Shown: positions 14,040 to 25,100 of the stretch, piece by piece | How positions within the stretch are numbered: the first letter of the stretch is position 1 | Layout of the letters: every line of letters starts with the position of its first letter | Origin: Bugula neritina | Taxonomy: Eukaryota; Bryozoa; Gymnolaemata; Cheilostomatida; Bugulidae | NCBI GenBank assembly: GCA_964035545.1 | Contig: OZ037768.1 | Location: 2,531,501-2,595,500, forward strand | Reading direction: 5' to 3' | DNA length: 64,000 nucleotides | Translations under genes and position numbers: made by a program | Notes under the pieces: generated by a model | The model's input: the letters and a program-made list of their open reading frames with translations, nothing else | Told to the model about the DNA's origin: nothing | Database searches by the model: none

Positions 14040-17000
14040 ATGGAAATTGGAAAACGAGGTATACCAAAACTAAGGGAGATTTTAAGGCGTCAAAGAGGAG
14101 ACTCAGAAGTAAGTTTTGTGGCTAATGCTTCTACTTTTAATTATACTAAGTCTAATAGTAATACTAATAGTAATACTAATAGTAATACCAAGAGACAGAG
14201 TAATACTAATAGTAATAATTAAATCTGATAGTGATAATAATTTGACAGCAAAGTTAGCTTTCTAAACTGAAGTTTGTATCTCTGTGTTAATATTGATTTT
14301 TGTTGGTTTAAGGTAGATGTCTTAAATGAAAGTGTTAGAGTTTGTTTTATTTCATTCAATGTGTTTTTGTTGTTTCTAAGCTAGTTTTAGTAATCTAATT
14401 AAACATACGATGTTTCTGTTGATTCTCACACTTCTTGCTATTATTCTTTTTTAGTCCAGTGATGCACCTGATGTAGAATTTGTGTACGATGATGCGGATG
14501 AGCACACAGTAGAATTAGCAGGTATACTTGCAACAAAAATTCAATAAGGAAATAATTTCATAGACATAGCTTTAAATTGCCATACAGGTTTAATATATAA
14601 CTTCAAGGACTCACTCACTGATTCAATTTAAAACTATTGTCTAGCTGACTCCTCGACACATTCTTGAAATTGATGCACACATGTAACTTGAGCAAAATCA
14701 GAAACCTCATTCTAAGTCATTATAGTGTTTTATAGAATTATTATTTTTATTTGAACTTTGAAATAGCCTTTATTGGTAAACTTATGTTCTGTTACAGAGT
14801 TATACAGCTACACAGAATATCCTGATTTTGCTCTTAACAAGCAGGCATTTACAGAGCATTTTGCACAATATGGTGAGTGTTTGATACATGCACTATGTTC
14901 ATCAATGTACTCCTTCTACCATACAACATGGGTTAAAAGTTGGTACCTTTTTTAAATGTTCAGAAAGCTTTAGATCTCTCTAGTGTACCTAGTCTATTGA
15001 AACAAATACAATTGTTATAGAAATACGACGCCTGGAGTAGGAAAGTAAAAACCTGTAATAAAGAAAAAAGTATCATCAATGTTACAATCGTGCTTCAATA
15101 ATCCTTATATTTCACTCATCTATGTCATGCCCTTTATCTTTTTATATTTTATGTTGGTATATTTCTTAAGCAGCATAAACATGTCTTTTAGACAAAATTT
15201 AGTTAGCTCTTTCTAAAATGGCTTTGATATTTTATATCAGTTCAAGTCTTCAGTTGGTTATCAAATAAAGTTTGGGCTACTAAGTTGCTAGGCCATAATT
15301 TCGCTGTTTGTCAATTACTCTTTCTACTGTAGTTTTACCAACTTGTTTGACTTGTTGCTTAGCAACTGATTTCGTAGTGCATTTGTCATGTCTTGCAGGG
15401 AGACACAATGGCGGCTGGAGCACAGCTAATGACAGTTTACGGAGCAACTATCTTCTACACCTGCTCAATGATATAGAAATGGCGGACAGGGCAAGACGTC
15501 TGCAACTTCTGCGCTCCATACTCTATCTATGTCAAGGTCAGGTTAATTCTATTGCTACTACTTGCTTCCCTTTATCCCCCAGCTTCTTTAGTTCTCACTG
15601 AGTGATGATAGTGACGTGGCCCAAAGAGCTATCAGTCTAGTTGAATATCGTACGAATGTAAGAGGGAGAATATAAAGCATACACAGTTGGTGTTTGTGTT
15701 TGCTAATACACTGTGTATACTGTGAGGTGTAGAGGTATAATCTACTGCCAGGTGTGTATACTGTGAGGTGTAGAGGTATAATTTGCTGCCAGGTGTGTAT
15801 ACTGTGAGATGTAAAGGTATAATCTGCTCCCAGGTGTGTTTACTGTGAGGTGTAGAGGTATAATCTGCTGTCAGGTGTGTATACTGTGAGGTGTAGAGGT
15901 ATAATCTGCTGCCAGGTGTGTATACTGTGAGGTGTAGAGGTATAATCTGCTGCCAGGTGTGTATACTGTGAGGTGTAGAGGTATAATCTGCTGCCAGGTG
16001 TGTTTGGAGAAGCTGAGAACGAGTCACAGCTGATGAGCAACTCGCGGCACAACGTCTTCCTGCTCTATGAATCGGGTTTCTTCGTCATACTGATTGAGTT
16101 GCTGAATTTAGAGGCGGAGAATAGTGTGGCAGCGTCAGCTCCACTGAGGAAACCCGCAGTCTCTATTGCCGACAGCACTGAGCTCAGGTGAGTCGTTCAG
16201 CTGTAAATCTTTCACCTTTCTGTGGTGTCACTAAATCTTTAGAAATTTGTACTTGGCCTGGTTTCTCTTTTTATAATAGATTTGAAGCATTCAATTTATG
16301 ATTTAAAATTGTAGACCAGTTTCCCTTCTTTATTGTATGTGGATTGAAATGAACATCCAGTGTAGGTTCGGCTATAGATCTTTGTGTACAGGTGATGAGG
16401 AATTGCATTCTCTTGATGCCCTTTTCCTGATTTAGTCAATTGTCTATATGCATGTGACAACAGCTATTCGTAGCCATTTATTTATTATAATCCTAAAGTA
16501 TACATGTGGCATTGTAATTTATTATATTTAATTGATACGTGAAGATAGTATGGTATTGGAATTATAAATACATTATATATATTATTATATGTTATCAATA
16601 TATATTATTTTTATTGTATTATTCCATTTAATCCTTTCAGTTGATCAGTATCCTTGGTAACATGACTATACCCCTGATGTCTTCTACAACTTTTTATTAT
16701 GACTCACTTAACAGCTCTGCACTATTTGTTTCTGCAGAGTCATTCTCAGCCTGCTCTACATAATAGTGGAAACAATGAGAGTCGAACATGCCGATGATAC
16801 GTCACACCAACAGGAAATGAAGGCCACATTCGCCACGGAGCTCGGCATGCCGATGTTCAACAACGAGCCTGTAGCTATTATCCTCTTCAACATGATCACC
16901 AAGTTCTGCAATGGCTCAGCGTCTCACTTCCCTGTGAAGAAAGTCCTTCTACTTCTCTGGAAGACCATACTGGTAGGCGGAGCTTTATTTCCCCACCTAC

Positions 17001-20000
17001 TTATATATATGCTTCAGCTTGTTCTCTACTATCGCTGAAATAACAATGCTATCTTCACTTGATCTACTTTATGAAGTTGTTAGTGTGTGGAAGTCAAGTT
17101 GGTTTATTAAATAGCCCGTGTTTTTACTTCACTGTTAGCCTAGGGCCACACTGTGCGTATTTTCGCATGCGAAAATTAAAATCACAAGTAGCAAAGGTGT
17201 CCACTGTAGCGTCAGTGATGCGTGATAAATAAAGCTTTCATTATTAAATCGCACTCGCTTTCAATAAAACGCAATTTACTGGAATATAGCACTAAATAAA
17301 GAAATTGGGCTCGCTGAATAACTACCAGCCAATTAGGTGACGACGACAGAGACGATTCGCATTTGCGTTGAAAATGCAGAGCGACAAGTGCGAATGTTTT
17401 CTCAACGCGCACAGTGGACACCTTTGCTACTTGTGATTTCAATTTTCGCATGCGAAAATACGCATCGTGTGGCCCTAGGCTTAGCCCTTATTGAACAGAC
17501 ATCCTAACCTCAGTCTCCACACTTGGGCCAAAGGCTTGCTCTAAATGACGACCTTCTGCCATGCTGCTGCCTATTACAATGCTGCCTTCTCTCCCAGGTA
17601 TCGATGGGCTCCCTGAAGGAACTTCACCAGACTAAGAACGAGATGAGGAGAGCAGCCGGCCTCCCCGAGTGGCCCGAGGACAACGTAGAAGTTTGTAAAA
17701 ACATCAGAGCTTCGACTCCGCCTGCGGCCGGAATGGAGTTTATGGACGGACGACGCAGCAGACAAGCGCGGCAGGTGTGTCCTGCAGTCTACTAGCATTC
17801 GTACATGTGCTGAGCCGTTCCCTAGTGAAATCTGTTACTCTGGAATCAACCTTCCTTTTCTGGTGGAACATGTTTTGCATCATAATACGGTTACATTGTA
17901 TTCTGTTGGTAGCACAATTCTAGTCTGCAGGCTTTATTATGTTGAGAAAACAACTCCTAATCTATTTGTATTGGCAGATGGTGTCTGCTTGTAGGATGCG
18001 TTTGACCCGTTTTCTGATGCGGATGAGGAGGAAGAAGTGGCGAACTCGGAAGACCAAAGTCCGGGCACGCCCAGACCCGGTTCTCCTGTTGCAGAACCTG
18101 TGGAAACTCCCGTCATTAAAGTCAATAAGGCCTTGCCTTGGAGGTCAAAGGTTAGGTAAGTAAGTCAGCCTGTTGCTATGGTGACCGGGTAAACATGCCG
18201 AACATAGGAATGTTGTGTGATTCGACATGGTTTATGGGAATATATTTTGTAAGTTTAAATATTATGTTGACAACATCTTTTACATAGCAACTCTGTTACC
18301 TCTGTCACTCTACTGTATACTCTGTACTGTACTGTATACTCTGTACTGTATACTCTGTACTGTATACTCTGTACTGTATACTCTGTACTGTATACTCTGT
18401 ACTGTATACTCTGTACTGTATACTCTGTACTGCATACTCTGTACTGTATACTCTGTACTGTGTATACTGTGTGTTAACACTGTCACTGTACACTGCAGGG
18501 AGAAAGACTTAGAGCAGTTCTTAGCTCAGACTAGACAGAAGTTTGTGGGGCTGAAGGTACACAACGACCTGAACTCGTTGGCCGGTCTCCCCAATCCCAT
18601 TCATGAAGGGGTCAAGGTCTTGAAGGAGCACATTTATGTCTCGCTGTCCGAGGTGCAGATCAAACAGGAAGAGGAAGTCACCAAAAATCCTCTTTCTCAG
18701 GTCAGTTACAGACGGTAGTATATACTATGTATAGTATACGTATACTGTAGTATGTACTGTGTATAGTATACATATATAGTAGTATATACTGTGTATACTG
18801 TAGTATATAATGTGTATAGTATACATATACTGTAGTATATAATGTATATAGTATACATATACTGTAGTATATCATGTGTATAGTATACATATACTGTAGT
18901 ATATCATGTGTATAGTATATGTATACTGTAGCATATAATATGTATACTGTAGTATATAATGTGTATAGTATACGTATACTGTAGTATATAATGTGTATAG
19001 TATACGTATACTGTAGTATGTAATGTGTATAGTATACGTATACTGTAGTATGTAATGTGTATACTGTAGTATGTAATGTGTAGTCTACTGGAATATTTTG
19101 TAGCCTGAGTCCGACATAGCTGAGACAGCTGCGGAGGCCCTCTACCGCTCTATGCTACCCCACCTACCCCAGTATATGATTTCACTGCTCAAGCTTCTTC
19201 TAGCAGCTGCTCCTGCATGCAAACCAAAGACAGATTCTATCAACATCCTGGCAGATGTACTTCCCGAGGAAATGCCGTACGTGTTGCTATGGTTACCGGG
19301 CTATGGCCATCTTGTCTTACCTGCTTATTTAGTTCAAATGTTTATATAGTATCCACTTGTTGCATCTCTTAAGAATGCAATACAGAATGCTGTAAACTTA
19401 TTGTCTGCTGTGTTATATCTAGGACTACAGTGCTGGACTCCATGAAGTTAGCTATTGACGTGAACAGGCACAAGGAAATTATAGTAAAGGCTATATCTGG
19501 GCTTTTTCTTCTTCTATTAAAATGGTTCAAGTTGAATCATATCTATCAGGTAAACTTACCACTGTGTACCAGGTAAACATTGCTACTGTGTACCAAGTAA
19601 ACCTACTGTGTACCAGGTAGATCTCGTTACTGTGTATAACGAGTAAAGCTGTTGGCACACCACATCACAGTCTATCTAGAATTCTTATATCTATACTGAT
19701 GTATTTCCTCTGCCTTTAATCCGAGTTCTTATATTCTATACTGATGTATTTCCTCTGCCTTTAGTTTGAGTTCATGAGTCAGCACCTGGTGTTTGCCAAC
19801 TGCATACCGCTAGTCATCAAGTTCTTCAACCAGACAATCCTAGCATACGTACAGACTAAGAACAGCATTTCCGTGCTCGACTTCCCCGAATGTGTACTCA
19901 GCGAGGAAGAGGAATTGTCTGCCGAAACTTTGGTACGTAGAAACTGTTGCTGCTCACTTGTTGGGAGATGAGTTGTGTAACAGATGTTCAGTTATATAAA

Positions 20001-21762
20001 GAAGGTTCAGTTCTTTTATTTTGGGGATTTAGATTTTGAGTGGGTTAAGCAGGGAATAATTTAAGTTGTAAGAAAAGTTGCTATATAAAGAGATAGACTA
20101 CCAGAGCTGATTGCTGGTTCTGGCTCTCACCTTGCTCTGCATATGGTGCTAACACTGTGGGAAGCAGAGAGATCTTCTCACTTGTTCTCCCAAAATACCT
20201 GTTTAGTGTTTAACACTCTAAATACTTGATGGAAAAGTGTGAAGTAGTAGCGTTGTATGGTAATTCTAATAAACAGATACGATGAGTGTTCATATATTTG
20301 ACTTTTTCTCAGATCTTAAACTTTACTATGTCTTAGACTTCAGAGCAACCTGTGAATAAGCCTCAGTAAATAAACATTCTTGAGTTTCAAAGAAAAAATT
20401 TCATAGAAACTCACTGAAGCTGTCTGATGGTAAATTATGTCATGTGACTTTCAAACAGGAAACGGGTGATTCGCAGACGTGCTGTTGGAGGAACATGTTC
20501 TCTTGCATCAACCTCCTTCGGATACTCAATAAACTGACTAAATGGAAACACTCTAGGACTATGGTAAGAGTTCATCATCTCTTATACACCTATACATAAA
20601 TAGTTTATATACAGTTTGCACGCTGTACTTCATGGAGTAAATTAATGTACGACTTCTTGTGAGCTGTTATTGGCTAGTTAGTACAGTACTGAGCCAATAG
20701 CATCCTATGTAACATACTTACTTGTGTATGTAGATGCTCATCATATTCAAGTCAGCCCCCATACTGAAGAGAGCTCTGAAGGTGAAGCATGCCATGATGC
20801 AAGTCTATGTGCTGAAACTCATTAAACTACAGACCAAGTACCTGGGCAGGCAGTGGAGGAAGAGCAATATGAAGACCATGTCGGCCATTTATTGTAAAGT
20901 TAGACATCGGCTCACAGATGACTGGGCTTTTGGTAATGGTAAGTTTGTATACAGGTGTACCTTTGTAACAGCGAGTCTATGATGGTAAGTTTGTAAACAG
21001 GTGTGCCTTTGTGACAGTGAGTCTATAATGGTAAGTTTGTATTCAGGTGTGCTTTTGTAACAGTGAGTCTATAATGGTAAGTTGGTATACATGTGCCTTT
21101 GTATGGCATTGGGTTTTTATGGTTGTGTTTTTTATGCCAATAAGTTGATACATGCTTTGTTAGTTGCAGTTGTTTTTCCTTAGTATATTTTACACTAATG
21201 AAGTAATATGCTATGTGGTTTGACAATTTCAAGTAAATAATACACTTGATTAATTCCGTAAACAATTGCTTGAAGTATGTTTATGTAAAGGTAAGTCTGT
21301 ATATAAAGTAGATTTCTAAAGAATTGTGGTTGTGTGACTACTTTGTGGAACTACATCGGCAGTATACACCCATGTTGTGAAGGTAACGTGGCACCACCTT
21401 GTTGAGTTGATACCAAACAGTATTAACCAGTAGGTGTGGTGAACCACTTGTGGTGTAATTATGTCATCCGGTGTGTTCAAGGATGGAGAAATATTTCAAT
21501 TCCTTTTTCAGATATGGATGCGAGGCCGTGGGATTTCCAAGCTGAAGAATACGCACTCAGGTCTTGTGTAGACAGATTTAATAACCGAAGGTATGTCAAC
21601 GATGGTTATGATCCCGACTTCAAACCAGTTGATAACAACTTGCAAAGCATTCTGGGAGAGGAAGTACAATTGACTATGGAGTTTAAAATGAATTATGAGA
21701 AATGGTTGGAGCGAGAAGTGCACGGCACACAAATAGACTGGAATCTGCTCCTGCGGCACTAA
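14040..21762 (+). CDS. STRIP1: STRIP1/2 (FAM40, Far11) striatin-interacting protein
   Basis: Fifteen GT-AG exons give 780 residues: 14040-14108, 14455-14521, 14798-14872, 15399-15536, 15998-16187, 16738-16972, 17598-17774, 17995-18155, 18499-18700, 19104-19276, 19423-19549, 19765-19932, 20459-20563, 20734-20938, 21512-21762. The N1221-type domain begins at ELYSYTEYPDF and includes RKPAVSIADSTELR and ITKFCNGSASHFPVKKVLLL. After an acidic, proline-rich linker the DUF3402-type region carries KTDSINILADVLPEEMP, LVFANCIPLVIKFFNQ and YLGRQWRKSNMKTMSAIY. All align to human STRIP1 with few gaps. STRIP is the armadillo-like scaffold of the STRIPAK PP2A-kinase complex, with roles in Hippo signalling, cell shape and endosomes. 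The human N-terminal low-complexity extension is absent. Several introns carry tandem copies of their own splice sites. The symbol stands for the single STRIP1/2 orthologue. Confidence 0.96.
14148..14219. repeat. AATAGTAATACT tandem repeat in STRIP intron 1
   Basis: A 12 bp unit close to AATAGTAATACT repeats with minor variation about 40 bp after the exon 1 donor. The open reading frame that runs through it from exon 1 ends at 14222 and is intron read-through. Confidence 0.7.
15712..15997. repeat. 41 bp minisatellite that contains the STRIP exon 5 acceptor
   Basis: Seven units spaced exactly 41 bp apart have boundaries (GGTGTG) at 15751, 15792, 15833, 15874, 15915, 15956 and 15997. Each unit ends with a copy of the real 3' splice site, CTGCTGCCAG|GTGTGT or a near variant. 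The last copy is the functional acceptor, since exon 5 starts at 15998 with GTGTGTTTGG. The array is therefore a tandem expansion of the intron-exon boundary itself. Confidence 0.85.
17138..17480. mobile_element. 343 bp MITE with long terminal inverted repeats (PIF/Harbinger-like)
   Basis: Arms of about 70 bp (17138-17208 and 17410-17480) are reverse complements with only a few mismatches. The ends read GCCTAGGGCCACAC and GTGTGGCCCTAGGC. Each arm holds the palindrome TTTTCGCATGCGAAAA. The trinucleotide TTA flanks both ends (17135-17137 and 17481-17483), as expected of a 3 bp TWA target duplication made by PIF/Harbinger transposases. There is no transposase gene inside. It lies in STRIP intron 6 and does not touch the exons. 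A 79-codon minus-strand reading frame at 17212-17451 is a by-product. Confidence 0.82.
18311..18470. repeat. 14 bp TCTGTACTGTATAC array in STRIP intron 8
   Basis: About ten copies of TCTGTACTGTATAC, nearly identical, end about 30 bp before the exon 9 acceptor. Reading frames through it on both strands are repeat artefacts. Confidence 0.85.
18720..19085. repeat. AT-rich array in STRIP intron 9
   Basis: A unit of roughly 30 bp built from TGTAGTATATAATGTGTAT and GTATAGTATACATATAC repeats through nearly the whole intron, from about 20 bp after the exon 9 donor to about 20 bp before the exon 10 acceptor at 19103. Many units contain self-complementary GTATAC blocks. Confidence 0.8.
19547..19620 (+). 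repeat. Tandem copies of the STRIP exon 11 donor
   Basis: The true donor CAG|GTAAAC (GT at 19550) is followed by donor-like copies at 19573 (CAG|GTAAAC), 19597 (CAA|GTAAAC) and 19617 (CAG|GTAGAT), spaced 23, 24 and 20 bp apart. The spacer is ACTGTGTACCA or near it. The repeat therefore includes the last exon bases and the 5' splice site. Confidence 0.75.
19680..19773 (+). repeat. Duplicated STRIP exon 12 acceptor region
   Basis: Two copies of about 47 bp share CTGATGTATTTCCTCTGCCT. The first ends CCTTTAATCCGAGTTC and the second CCTTTAG|TTTGAGTTC, which is the real acceptor and exon start at 19765. The upstream copy has lost the AG by a G-to-A change, so only the downstream copy can be spliced. 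Confidence 0.75.
20939..21092 (+). repeat. 46 bp minisatellite of the STRIP exon 14 donor
   Basis: Donor sequences ATG|GTAAGTTTGT recur with GT at 20939, 20985 and 21031, and ATG|GTAAGTTGGT at 21077, exactly 46 bp apart. The first is the authentic exon 14 donor. The other three are equally strong by eye and lie in the intron. Confidence 0.85.
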
Positions 21763-22158
21763 ATGTGATAGGAATGCTGAGTAGCCCAGCCCGACACTTC
21801 CAGTTGCGGCCTGCGCTATTTTTTAAATTAGGTGATGTGTATTTTAGGCAGTTGAATGTTTTTAGAAAGATATATTTATTGATAGCTGTACAATATAAAT
21901 TTAATATTCCAATTTATAAATAAATGTACATAATCTACCCTCAACATCGTGGACAGCATAAAGAATACAGAATATTGAAAATATAATATAAGAATAAAAG
22001 TATTAATGATCTCATAAAATGAACGCAGTGTGCATTTATAATGCAAGCTGCCAGTGGTAGTATGTACACAGCAATGTATACAAGTATTTCTCTATTAGGA
22101 TAATGCAGTGTTAATGTATTGTACAGCTATAATGATAAGGAACAATCTGGAGTACTAG
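21763..22158. other. Shared 3' region of STRIP and TFCP2
   Basis: Only 396 bp separate the two converging stop codons. Plus-strand AATAAA occurs at 21919-21924 and 21993-21998 for STRIP. A minus-strand AATAAA is at 21875-21880 for TFCP2. Use of these signals would make the 3' UTRs overlap and produce complementary transcripts. Confidence 0.5.
21919..21924 (+). terminator. Probable polyadenylation signal of STRIP
   Basis: AATAAA lies 157 bp after the STRIP stop codon; a second copy follows at 21993-21998. Confidence 0.45.
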
Positions 22159-25100
22159 TTAGCCCTGGTCTATCCTTGTTAGTAGTACCCTGTACTGCTC
22201 AGTTGTTTCATCTACAACAAAGTTTGAACATTCAAAATTCATGCTATAAAACCTGGTAAAATATTTGCAGCATTCAACATTGCAATAAATATAACTGTAT
22301 GGTTGAAATTAGACAATTGAAACTGTTTCTGCCAACTATTTTTCTTAAAATAGCAACACAGTTATATTACGCAATATTCACCATGTTGAAAGATACATAC
22401 TTTTAAGCACCTCCACACTGTACTGTGTATTATCAGGCATATTCTGTACAACCTCATCAGTGACTAGTATGTGTATTTTGTTTACACCCAGAAGGTGCAC
22501 ATCAACTATTACAGTTGGGGAAGCATTGAACAAGTTGGCTAACTTGTCTATCAGTTCCTGGCAGGTGGCAGTTCCCAAGTATAACACATGGAATACTAGA
22601 AAATATAAACAATATAACATGTGGTCAATAAATAGAGAGTTCATAACTCCCAACAAATTTGCTCTGTTATTACAAATCAGCAAAAAATAGTGTTATGAGA
22701 ACACACAAGGCACAACAATACCAAACCGATTCTAATTTTCAAATATCATGGCCTTTTCCCAACACGTAAAGACTTGGTTGAGTATTTTATAGTTTTGAGA
22801 CTCAAACTCTAAACCCAACAGTTTAAAATATTGCGTCAACAAATAGAGATAGAGCAGTAACCAACCTGACTCGGATTGTATGTTGACGTATATAGTGAGT
22901 CTGGGACGAACAGATTTCACTTGCAGCGCATTGTTCAGCCGAATGCCGTCAGCTAAACCACAGATTTGTATGAGCTCATCTCTGGTAAGTGTCAGCAAGT
23001 CAGCACCTATACATCAACAGTGTATACCAGGTGTCAACACATCAACAGTGTATACAAGGTGTCAACACATCAACAGTATGTACCAGGTGTCAACACATCA
23101 ACAGTGTATACCGGGTGTCAACACATCAACAATGTGTATACCAGGTGTCAACACATCAACAGTGTATACCAGGTGTCAACACATCAACAGTGTGTACCAG
23201 GTGTCAACACATCAACAGTGTGTATATCAGAGCTAGAGACAGTGCCATATACTAAATAAACCACTAAACACAGTGAGTTGTGTCCCCTACAGCGGTATGA
23301 ACATGTAGAGCTGCACAGTAGAACGAGGAACGTACCTGTGAAGTTGGAGAAGAATTTGCAGTAATTACCAAATCTGTTGGCTCTCAGCCAAGCGCTCACG
23401 TCAGAGTCACTCGTATCTTTTGTAATTTGCCGTACAGTGTTGGCAGGCTAGAGCATACAACATCAGTACTATGACAGTGTAGGTAGTGCTGTGACAGCGT
23501 AGGTGTACTATGACAGTGTAGGTGTACTATGACAGCGTAGGTGTACTATGACAGTGTAGGTAGTGCTATATTACAGGTTGTATTACAATCAACTGTTGTT
23601 GTTCTGCATATCATATATCATACAATGCTCCCTCCGTATCCCACTGAGCTACGGGTTCCGAAACCCCAATTCGTGACATAGTAGAATACCAGATTTAAAC
23701 AACGAAACCATTAAATTCGCCCATTTACTTCCTATACACACTTATATATAGGCCACAAAACGCGGTCCAAGCCTTTCTCATGAGCTATGGAATCACGTGA
23801 GAAATGGATCCATGAGCTATGGCGGGAGCACTCTATATATAACTGTACTCAAGTCACACCAGCATACTTGAAATACATCAATATTATAACATCAAACATC
23901 TCAAAACTTGTTATTGAGTGCAACTTGGCTCAAGCATACATTCAACTATCATCATATTAGCATGTCAAAGAATTGTCTTCTCATAATGTAGTAGAATATA
24001 CTATACTTACAGGGGAATCAGTTGACCCGCTAGAGTTGGTCTCATTATCAAAGGAACAGACTCTAAAACAGAACACATACTATACTATAGCTGATATAGT
24101 ATAGTAGATAGTGCTAACAGTCTAAAGTGTAGATAGTGTAGAGGGATGACCAAGTACACCAGACAGTATAGAATAGTATAGATTATAGACACTATAAAAT
24201 GTAGACACTATAGAATATAGACAGTGTAGTGTAGACAGTGTAGTGTAGACACTATAGAATATAGACAGTGTAGTGTAGACACTATAGAATATAGACAGTG
24301 TAGTGTAGACAGTGTAGTGTAGACACTATAGAATATAGACACTATAGAATATAGACACTATAGAATATAGACAGTGTAGTGTAGACAGTGTAGTGTAGAC
24401 AGTGTAGTGTAGACAGTGTAGTGTAGACAGTGTAGTGTAGACAGTGTAGTGTAGACAGTGTAGTGTAGACAGTGTAGTGTAGACAGTGTAGTGTAGACAG
24501 TGTAGTGTAGACAGTGTAGTGTAGACAGTGTAGTGTAGACAGTGTAGTGTAGACAGTGTAGTGTAGACAGTGTAGTGTAGACAGTGTAGTGTAGACAGTG
24601 TAGTGTAGACAGTGTAGTGTAGACAGTGTAGTGTAGACAGTGTAGTGTAGACAGTGTAGTGTAGACAGTGTAGTGTAGACAGTGTAGTGTAGACAGTGTA
24701 GTGTAGACAGTGTAGTGTAGACAGTGTAGTGTAGACAGTGTAGTGTAGACAGTGTAGTGTAGACAGTGTAGTGTAGACAGTGTAGTGTAGACAGTGTAGT
24801 GTAGACAGTGTAGTGTAGACAGTGTAGTGTAGACAGTGTAGTGTAGACAGTGTAGTGTAGACAGTGTAGTGTAGACAGTGTAGTGTAGACAGTGTAGTGT
24901 AGACAGTGTAGTGTAGACAGTGTAGTGTAGACAGTGTAGTGTAGACAGTGTAGTGTAGACAGTGTAGTGTAGACAGTGTAGTGTAGACAGTGTAGTGTAG
25001 ACAGTGTAGTGTAGACAGTGTAGTGTAGACAGTGTAGTGTAGACAGTGTAGTGTAGACAGTGTAGTGTAGACAGTGTAGTGTAGACAGTGTAGTGTAGAC

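Noticed and set aside
15632-16052. Minus-strand frames of 131 and 70 codons with repeated HTWQQIIPLHLTVY
   Set aside because: Antisense reading of the 41 bp minisatellite in STRIP intron 4.
17212-17451. 79-codon minus-strand frame inside the MITE
   Set aside because: No similarity to a transposase, and it is framed by the inverted arms.
22880-23259. Three plus-strand frames rich in [13 protein letters not shown]
   Set aside because: All three frames of the 28 bp array stay open because of its composition; they are antisense to TFCP2 exon 11 and its intron.
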